In this document: piece by piece, positions 6,491 to 11,556 of the stretch
How positions within the stretch are numbered: the stretch's first letter is position 1
How the letters are laid out: the number at the start of each line of letters is the position of its first letter
Assembly (NCBI GenBank): GCA_902470925.1
Contig: CABRIF010000062.1
Location: 1-14,483, forward strand
Reading direction: 5' to 3'
Source of the DNA: an uncultured Collinsella sp.
GTDB taxonomy: Bacteria; Actinomycetota; Coriobacteriia; Coriobacteriales; Coriobacteriaceae
Length of the DNA stretch: 14,483 nt
Translations under genes and position numbers: made by a program
Notes under the pieces: generated by a model
The model's database searches: none
What the model saw: the letters and a program-made list of their open reading frames with translations, nothing else
What the model was told of the DNA's origin: nothing

Positions 6491-6622
6491 TCAATTCGTC
6501 TGCAGAGATGACAGCACGTCTGCGATGACGAGCGCGGCGTCCTCCGTTTGGGGGCGAACGCCCGGCCATTCAAAAACCCATGGGGTCGCACCCGGCATAG
6601 CGAATTGGACGGACGGGAACTT
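6491..6622 (-). pseudogene. Possible C-terminal remnant of an unidentified gene
   Basis: The minus-strand frame ending at 6491 encodes 43 residues of ordinary protein composition (including MPGATPWVFEWPGV and AALVIADVLSSLQTN), unlike the arginine-rich nonsense in other frames nearby. Upstream of it the same frame degenerates into repeat-derived sequence with no start or ribosome-binding site. It could be the tail of a gene destroyed when the cassette or repeats inserted, or simply chance. I do not recognise the family. Confidence 0.2.
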
Positions 6623-6688
6623 GCCGGTATGTAGCCTCGGATGGCAGCGGGTCTTGCATTGGGGGCTCGGCTGCCGCCTGCAACAGAG

Positions 6689-6719
6689 GCGCCGCACCCG
6701 GGCAGACCGGATGCGGCGC
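6689..6719. terminator. Strong hairpin, possible terminator for cysS
   Basis: GCGCCGCA (6689-6696) pairs with TGCGGCGC (6712-6719) and an inner CCGG/CCGG continues the stem after one mismatch, leaving a 5-base loop. It is symmetrical and could act on either strand. On the minus strand it lies about 270 bases past the cysS stop and is followed by CTCTGTTG, so it may end readthrough from cysS after the repeat array. Confidence 0.4.
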
Positions 6720-6732
6720 GAACATGCGAGGC

Positions 6733-6988
6733 GACGAAACGAACCTTGCCTGACGAAACGACTCCGTCCACGAACTGCACGTTGCACGAAACGACCCCGT
6801 CCCCAGATTGCAAAACGAACCTTGCCTGACGAATCGATCCCATCGCCAAATTGCGGATGCGTCAAATGTGCGTCGAAAGACCTTTCGTTGCACGAAACGG
6901 CCCCGTCCCCGAACTGCACGTTGTACGAATCGACCCCGTCCCCAAATTGCGGATGCGAAACGACCCCGTCCCCAAATTGCAGATGCGG
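6733..6988 (+). repeat. Mosaic array of GACCCCGTCCCC-family repeats
   Basis: About seven degenerate units of roughly 30 bases. The best copies read CGAATCGACCCCGTCCCC or CGAAACGACCCCGTCCCC followed by AAATTGCRGATG (at about 6787, 6893, 6926 and 6956). Other modules are mixed in: a 21-base exact repeat (6737-6757 and 6813-6833), GAACTGCACGTTG (6772-6784 and 6911-6923), and one CGAAAGACCTTTCG palindrome (6874-6887). The array ends three bases before the cysS stop codon on its 3' side. The same family occurs at 5071-5103 and 14290-14483. Confidence 0.8.
6831..6892 (+). repeat. Cassette-flanking direct repeat, right copy
   Basis: Partner of 5071-5132 on the other side of the AlbA_2 gene, 54 of 62 bases identical by eye. 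It includes the third CGAAAG..CTTTCG palindrome of the window, but here no promoter or gene follows on the plus strand. Confidence 0.8.
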
Positions 6989-6991
6989 TGG

Positions 6992-8458
6992 TTAGGCGTG
7001 CTTGATGCGGGAGCCGGCGGCGGTATCCTCGATGGTGAGGCCCATATCGCGCAGCTGATCGCGGATGGCGTCGGCGGTGCCCCAGTCCTTCGCAGCGCGG
7101 GCCTTGGCACGGGCAGTCAGAATCACCTCTGCCGCCTCATCCACGTCCGCGCCGGTATAGCCCGCGAGCCCGGCAGCGACCCCCAACAGGCCCTGCGGCA
7201 ACGGCTCCTCGACCACCGGCAGCTCAACGCCTAGCTGAGTCAATGCGCCGGCAATCGCGGCTGCGCACGTGCGGGCCGCCTGCCCATCCACAGCGCCCGT
7301 CGCCTGCTCGAGATACTTGTTCGCCTCGGTCACCAGCTCAAAATACGCCGCCACGGCGCCGGCGGTGTTGAAGTCGTCATCCATGCAGGCTTCATAGTCG
7401 GCGGCGGCGCGATCCATAGCGGCTGTCAGACCGGCGACAAGCTCGGCGTCCGGCTGCCCCTCCGCATGGTTGGCAGCCCATGCGAGGTTGCGCACCGTAC
7501 CGGCAATGCGCGCAAGCGAGTTCTCGGCACCCTCCAGACGCTCCCACGAGAAATCGAGCGGGCTGCGATAGTGGGTCTGCAGCATGAGCAGGCGCAGCGC
7601 AGCCGCCGAGTGCTTCTCCAGCACCTCGGCCAGCGTGAAGAAGTTGCCCAGGCTCTTGCTCATCTTCTCGCCGTCCACAAGCAGCATGCCCGTGTGCATC
7701 CAGGTGTTCGCGAAGCCCTCGTGCCAGGCGCACGTAGCCTGGGCGCACTCGTTCTCGTGGTGCGGGAACGCCAGGTCGGAGCCGCCGCCATGGATATCGA
7801 TCGGCGTGCCCAAGTAGCGATGGACCATCGCGGCGCACTCGGTGTGCCAACCCGGACGCCCCTCGCCCCACGGGCTCTTCCAGCTGGGCTCGCCGGGCTT
7901 GGCAGCCTTCCAGAGGGCGAAGTCGAGCGGGTCGCGCTTGTCCTCGTTTTCCTCGATGCGGGCGCCCACCATCAAGTCATCGATCTTGCGGCCGCTCACC
8001 TCGCCATATGTCGCATCGCTGCGCACGGCGAAGTACACATCGCCGTTGTCGGCTGCATAGGCGTGCCCTTGCTCGATCAGGCTCTTGATCATGGCGATCA
8101 TCGGCCCGATCTCCTTGGTGGCACGTGGGCGCACATCCGGGTCGAGCACGTTGGCGCCGCGCATGACCTCGATGAACGCATTCGAGAACTCGTTCGCCAC
8201 ATCCTCGGCCGTGCGACCCTGCTCGTTGGCGCGGTTGATGATCTTGTCGTCCACGTCGGTGAGGTTCTGGGCGAAGGTGACCTCGTAACCGCGTGCGATG
8301 AGCCAGCGGCGGATGACGTCGAAGCTGATGAAGGTGCGCGCGTTGCCGATGTGGATGTTGTCGTAGACGGTGGGCCCGCACACGTACATGCGGACTCGAC
8401 CCTCCTCGATGGGGCGGAAGTCCTCTTTCTGATGGGTGGCGCTGTTGTAGATCTTCAT
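6992..8458 (-). CDS. cysS: Cysteinyl-tRNA synthetase
   Basis: A class I aminoacyl-tRNA synthetase that charges tRNA-Cys in the cytoplasm. The 488-residue length is normal for the family. The Rossmann catalytic core shows YVCGPTVYDNIHIGNAR, with the HIGH-type signature HIGN at 36-39. The zinc ligands of CysRS are present: Cys27, Cys208 (WHTEC), His233 and Glu237 (HHENE). The KMSKS loop is at 265-269 (GEKMSKSLGN). A DALR-type helical anticodon domain follows, with FNTAGAV near 390. The start at 8458 is preceded by GGGAGA at good spacing; the frame stays open for 25 more codons upstream, including another ATG, but that part crosses a hairpin and does not resemble CysRS. It lies downstream of ispF beyond a terminator, so it probably has its own promoter. 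No T-box was found in the leader. Confidence 0.97.
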   Translation of the reverse strand: MKIYNSATHQKEDFRPIEEGRVRMYVCGPTVYDNIHIGNARTFISFDVIRRWLIARGYEVTFAQNLTDVDDKIINRANEQGRTAEDVANEFSNAFIEVMRGANVLDPDVRPRATKEIGPMIAMIKSLIEQGHAYAADNGDVYFAVRSDATYGEVSGRKIDDLMVGARIEENEDKRDPLDFALWKAAKPGEPSWKSPWGEGRPGWHTECAAMVHRYLGTPIDIHGGGSDLAFPHHENECAQATCAWHEGFANTWMHTGMLLVDGEKMSKSLGNFFTLAEVLEKHSAAALRLLMLQTHYRSPLDFSWERLEGAENSLARIAGTVRNLAWAANHAEGQPDAELVAGLTAAMDRAAADYEACMDDDFNTAGAVAAYFELVTEANKYLEQATGAVDGQAARTCAAAIAGALTQLGVELPVVEEPLPQGLLGVAAGLAGYTGADVDEAAEVILTARAKARAAKDWGTADAIRDQLRDMGLTIEDTAAGSRIKHA

Positions 8459-8476
8459 GTGTATCTCCCGTTGGGT

Positions 8477-8585
8477 CTGGCTGGGGCATATCATCCGCGC
8501 TCGAACAGTCCTGACGCAAGACGAAGCGCCCACTGGACGCTTCTTTGCGTGCGGAATCTGCGCGCGGACGATATGCCCCCGCCAG
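8477..8585. other. Long imperfect inverted repeat in the cysS leader
   Basis: The arms 8477-8500 and 8562-8585 pair along 22 of 24 positions (CTGGC/GCCAG, then GGGGCATATC, then TCCGCGC with their complements). A second, inner hairpin at about 8513-8549 pairs ACGCAA and GAAGCG with CGCTTC and TTGCGT. The whole 109-base structure would lie in the 5' leader of cysS, ending about 18 bases before its start codon. It may be a regulatory RNA structure or a small palindromic repeat element; no known riboswitch or T-box signature is visible. Confidence 0.6.
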
Positions 8586-8587
8586 CT

Positions 8588-8617
8588 ACATCGTTGACTT
8601 AGATGTATAGTCTATAC
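8588..8617. promoter_or_regulatory. Overlapping inverted repeats in the presumed cysS promoter region
   Basis: ACATC (8588-8592) pairs with GATGT (8602-8606), and directly overlapping it GTATAG-T-CTATAC (8605-8617) is a perfect inverted repeat. This is the only A+T-rich patch between ispF and cysS, and on the minus strand it contains TATAGA and TATACA boxes, so it is the likeliest place for the cysS promoter and an operator. No convincing -35 was found. Confidence 0.35.
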
Positions 8618-8706
8618 GAGCGGACGGCCTTGCAGGAGCGGGGGCTTCCGGCTCGTCGGGCGCGGAGATCCGCTCAGGAAAAAGACAGAAGAGAAAGGAA
8701 AGATGG

Positions 8707-8727
8707 CGAACCGCCGTGGGCGGTTCG
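8707..8727 (-). terminator. Intrinsic terminator after ispF
   Basis: On the minus strand, CGAACCGCC and GGCGGTTCG form a perfect 9-bp stem with a CAC loop, starting one base after the ispF stop. It is followed by CCATCTTTCCTTTCTCTTC, a pyrimidine- and T-rich tail. It likely ends the disA-ispD-ispF transcript. Confidence 0.75.
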
Positions 8728-8728
8728 T

Positions 8729-9217
8729 TTAGATACATCGTTCGAGCAGGCAGACAGCCCAGGCGCCGATGCCTTCGCCCTTGCCTTCCCAACCGAGACG
8801 CTCGGTCGTGGTGGCTTTGACGCCGACGTTCTCCACGGGACAGCCGATGGCGGCCGCGATGTTTTCGCGCATCTGCTCGCGGTGCGGGGTTATCTTGGGC
8901 TCCTGGCAGGCAAGGGTGCAGTCGGCATCCACAAACTCGTATCCCAACCCGCGCGCATGCTCCATCACGGCAGCCAGCAGCTTGAGCGAATCGGCCCCGG
9001 CGTAGGCGGGGTCGGTGTCGGGGAACAGCTTACCGATGTCCCCACCGCGGCAGGCGCCCAAGATGGCATCGGCCAGGGCATGTGCCAGCACATCGGCATC
9101 GCTGTGGCCGAGCAACCCCCGCTCGTGGGGGATGTCCACACCGCCGATGATGCACCGGCGCCCCTCAACCAGCCGATGCACGTCGTATCCATGGCCAATG
9201 CGCAGAGAAGAAGGCAT
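8729..9217 (-). CDS. ispF: 2-C-methyl-D-erythritol 2,4-cyclodiphosphate synthase
   Basis: MEP-pathway enzyme that cyclises CDP-ME 2-phosphate to ME-cyclodiphosphate with release of CMP, for isoprenoid synthesis in the cytosol. The 162 residues are the usual length of this homotrimeric protein. Metal ligands are seen in GHGYDVHR (Asp12, His14) and LLGHSDADVLAHAL (His46). FPDTDP (65-70), CQEPKITPH and VGVKATTTERLGWEGKGEGI (131-150, including the Thr that contacts the phosphates) are all intact. GGGGAG sits directly before the ATG with short spacing. ispD lies 57 bases upstream on the same strand, a common pairing of MEP-pathway genes, and the transcript ends at the hairpin just downstream. A small GCGCC/GGCGC hairpin (9255-9269) lies in the ispD-ispF gap and is too weak to be called a terminator. 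Confidence 0.97.
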   Translation of the reverse strand: MPSSLRIGHGYDVHRLVEGRRCIIGGVDIPHERGLLGHSDADVLAHALADAILGACRGGDIGKLFPDTDPAYAGADSLKLLAAVMEHARGLGYEFVDADCTLACQEPKITPHREQMRENIAAAIGCPVENVGVKATTTERLGWEGKGEGIGAWAVCLLERCI

Positions 9218-9274
9218 GGCTCCCCTTTCGAAATCGCAGATTATCCAATCGGACGCGCCGGGCAGGCGCCGGGC

Positions 9275-10030
9275 TCAGCGCAGCGGAGAGGTGGCGATCA
9301 CGCCGGTGTCCTGCGCCGATTCGGCATCGCTCATCCGGCCCAGCAGGATGGCGGTCACCGGACGCAGGTCCTCGGGCACCGTGACCTTCAGGTTGTCGCG
9401 TGGGCTCTGCACGCAACGCACCGCGCCCCCGAGCCGCTCCACGAGCGACGAATCGTCCGTCCCCAGGAACCCCTCGGCAGCAGCCCGCTCATAGGCGTGC
9501 CGCATGATGCCGATCTTGAAGATCTGCGGGGTCTGCGCCGCCCAGTAGCGGCTCCGCGGCGGCGTTTCGCAGATGCGCTCGCCCTCCACGATCTTGAGCG
9601 TGTCGATCGCCGGCTGGCCGCATACCACGCCGTCGAGCGCAGGGTCGGACAGCAGCACCTCGATCGCATGGTCGATCGCATATGTGGTAATCAGCGGGCG
9701 GGCGCCGTCGTGGATGGCTACGTGGGTGAAGCCCGCCGGCACCGCGTCCACGCCGGAGCGCGTCGACTCCTGACGGGTTTGCCCGGCGGCAGCGAAGGTG
9801 ATGGGCGTCTTGAACTCGAAGGGCTCGATCGCCAGGCGGCGCATCTCGGCCTCGCGCTCGGGCGGGCACACCACCACGATATGCTGCACGAGGGCGGAGC
9901 GGTCGAACGCCATGATCGACCAGGTCATCATGGGGCGGCCGGCCACGTTGACCAGCTGCTTGCCGCCCGGATTGCCAAAACGCGAGCCGCAGCCGCCCGC
10001 CACGACCACCGCGCATACCGAAGCCGCCAT
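9275..10030 (-). CDS. ispD: 2-C-methyl-D-erythritol 4-phosphate cytidylyltransferase
   Basis: MEP-pathway enzyme that joins MEP to CTP, giving CDP-ME and pyrophosphate; it supplies the substrate line for IspF after the IspE step. The 251-residue protein has the nucleotidyltransferase fold. Its glycine-rich CTP loop is VVVAGGCGSRFG (8-19) with the following Lys24, then GQTRQESTRSG (83-93), the metal-binding HDGARPL (107-113), WAAQTPQIF (163-171) and GTDDSSLVE (190-198). The ATG at 10030 is preferred because the protein then begins directly with the first beta strand. A GGGAGG lies about 12 bases upstream inside the end of disA, and the gap to the disA stop is seven bases, so translation is likely coupled. 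A longer frame starting at 10084 overlaps disA and adds no conserved sequence. Confidence 0.95.
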   Translation of the reverse strand: MAASVCAVVVAGGCGSRFGNPGGKQLVNVAGRPMMTWSIMAFDRSALVQHIVVVCPPEREAEMRRLAIEPFEFKTPITFAAAGQTRQESTRSGVDAVPAGFTHVAIHDGARPLITTYAIDHAIEVLLSDPALDGVVCGQPAIDTLKIVEGERICETPPRSRYWAAQTPQIFKIGIMRHAYERAAAEGFLGTDDSSLVERLGGAVRCVQSPRDNLKVTVPEDLRPVTAILLGRMSDAESAQDTGVIATSPLR

Positions 10031-10037
10031 CGCGCGC

Positions 10038-11102
10038 TTACGCCTCCCTCTTGCCGCCGTGCATGCGTGCCAGCGAATCGGCAAGGATCGCCGGGTTGTT
10101 CACACCGAAGCTGCCCAGGCGGTCGGGGTCCTCCTTGATGTCGCCCATGAGGTCCTGCAGCGAGCCGTACTCGTCCACGATGCGCTCGGCCACGCCGTCG
10201 CGCACCACCGACACGCGCGACAGGGTGCGCAGGCCCAGCGGGGACATGACCGAGTCCTCGTCCAGGTCCTCGTAGCCCAGCACGCGCGCCACCTTGTTCG
10301 GATTCGTGAGGTCTTGCGCCGACATGGCCAAGAACTTGCTGCGGATCCGCTCGGCGTTCTCCTCCGAGGCGTCGGCGGCGTAGTCGCGGATCATCAGGTT
10401 GTACTCGGTTTCCATGCTGGCGCCAGCGAGCTGCTCGAGCTGCATCTGCACGAGCTTGCCCTCGATACCGAGCTTCTCGATGCAGGACTTGAGCTCGTCT
10501 TTGGCCTGCTGCATGATCTCGAAGCTGGAGAAGATGCTCGTGATGTCGGCCAGGGTGACGTAGTCGTCCAGCTCGAGCGCGGTCAGGCGCATGAGCGAGC
10601 GGTCGAGCGAGGTGCGCGTGGTCTGCAGGGTCGATACGAGCTGGTTCACCGAGCTCATGACCTCGGCAACCGGCTGGATCTGGTGCGAGCGGCCGTTCAC
10701 GTACACGTTCACCACGCTGCGGCGCTCCGACACCGAGATCACGATGGCGTCGGTGAGCACGCTCATGCGGGCGGCGGTGCGGTGGCGCATGCCCGTCTCG
10801 CTCGTGGCGAGCGACGGGTCGGGGTTGAGGTGGAAGTTCGCGCGCAGAATCTGGTTCAGATCGCCGTCGATCACGATGGCGCCGTCCATCTTCGACAGCT
10901 CGAACAGGCGATTCGCCGTGAAGGAGATGCTCAAGGGGAATCCGTCGTTGCCGGCGGCGAGCACGGCCTCGGTGTCGCCCACGCAGATGAGGGCGCCGAT
11001 ATGGCCGGCGATGATCATGTCGAGTGCGGTACGCAGGGGTTGTCCCGGCGCGGTGAGGCGCACGGCCTCTTTCATACGGGCCTCGGTGCTTTTGTTGTTC
11101 AT
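10038..11102 (-). CDS. disA: Diadenylate cyclase DisA (DNA integrity scanning protein)
   Basis: It condenses two ATP into c-di-AMP, a second messenger for osmolyte and wall homeostasis; in Bacillus, DisA also scans DNA and is inhibited by branched structures. The 354 residues show the three-domain plan. The N-terminal DAC domain carries KMDGAIVIDGD (Asp73-Gly74-Ala75) and RHRTAARMS (Arg106-His107-Arg108), the catalytic signatures. A helical linker follows (about 150-280). The C-terminal helix-hairpin-helix DNA-binding domain is at about 290-350 (LGLRTLSRV, then SLQDLMG). The start at 11102 is supported by GGGAGG seven bases upstream; a frame opening at 11135 includes this ribosome-binding site. 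It is the first gene of disA-ispD-ispF. The usual neighbour radA is absent between it and clpC. Confidence 0.96.
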   Translation of the reverse strand: MNNKSTEARMKEAVRLTAPGQPLRTALDMIIAGHIGALICVGDTEAVLAAGNDGFPLSISFTANRLFELSKMDGAIVIDGDLNQILRANFHLNPDPSLATSETGMRHRTAARMSVLTDAIVISVSERRSVVNVYVNGRSHQIQPVAEVMSSVNQLVSTLQTTRTSLDRSLMRLTALELDDYVTLADITSIFSSFEIMQQAKDELKSCIEKLGIEGKLVQMQLEQLAGASMETEYNLMIRDYAADASEENAERIRSKFLAMSAQDLTNPNKVARVLGYEDLDEDSVMSPLGLRTLSRVSVVRDGVAERIVDEYGSLQDLMGDIKEDPDRLGSFGVNNPAILADSLARMHGGKREA

Positions 11103-11556
11103 ATTCAGGCCTCCCATCGATGGTGCGCGTTTCATTGTCGCACGAATCGAACGAGCGCCTCAGATTTGCAGAAAAGCTACCCAGAGCCGAGGGCGTGAAC
11201 GCGGGCGCCGCCCGGAACCGAACGACGCCCACCTGGGCTTTGACCCTTTGATTATCCTGGGTGCTGACTGGGGTCCTGCTTAGGCGAGAAGCCCCACCAT
11301 ACTCCTCTCTGCCGGTACGGCATTGCGCCTCGTCCCTCTACCCCATAACGACACCTTACCTGAGCTAATACACGCGCATATCACATAAATAACGAGGCGT
11401 CCCGGCACATGCCGAAACACCCCGAATAGTGCGCGCAATGCGTCCATCATCCGCGGGTGCGCCTTTATCGTAGGCGCGCCCGGTTGCACCCGGCAACTCG
11501 GCTGTCCGCGGAAGGCGGCGTGCGGCCCAGCTGCCCGCAACGGGTGCTCCGCAACC
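11103..11556. other. Intergenic region between clpC and disA
   Basis: 454 bases with no gene I can support. Next to disA is its ribosome-binding site, and a possible minus-strand -10 (GATAAT, 11251-11256) lacks a clear -35. An A+T-richer patch spans 11340-11395. Past the clpC stop there are modest hairpins, the best being GCGCCT/AGGCGC (11459-11464 and 11472-11477), none with a T-tract. A 56-codon minus-strand frame (11280-11450) has no ribosome-binding site. radA, which often sits here in related gene orders, is missing. Confidence 0.5.

Larger units (their letters stand above)
6448..6991. other. Intergenic region between the AlbA_2 gene and cysS (convergent)
   Basis: A 544-base stretch between two converging genes, with no intact gene. 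From left to right it holds the terminator hairpin of the AlbA_2 gene (6450-6485), a stretch with a protein-like minus-strand frame ending at 6491, a second strong hairpin (6689-6719), and a mosaic repeat array (6733-6988) touching the cysS stop codon. Confidence 0.6.

Noticed and set aside
8459..8533. CysS start 25 codons upstream
   Set aside because: The extension crosses the leader hairpin and lacks similarity to CysRS; a ribosome-binding site precedes the 8458 start.
8459..8600. T-box riboswitch ahead of cysS
   Set aside because: No T-box consensus (AANNUGGNACCGCG) or specifier-loop layout was found; only nested inverted repeats are visible.
8603..10138. 511-codon plus-strand open frame
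   Set aside because: It is antisense to ispF and ispD, has no ribosome-binding site and has the His/Arg/Ala-rich composition of a high-GC shadow frame.
11280..11450. Possible 56-residue minus-strand small protein with a hydrophobic stretch
   Set aside because: No ribosome-binding site at a usable distance and no recognisable family; kept only as a remark on the intergenic region.
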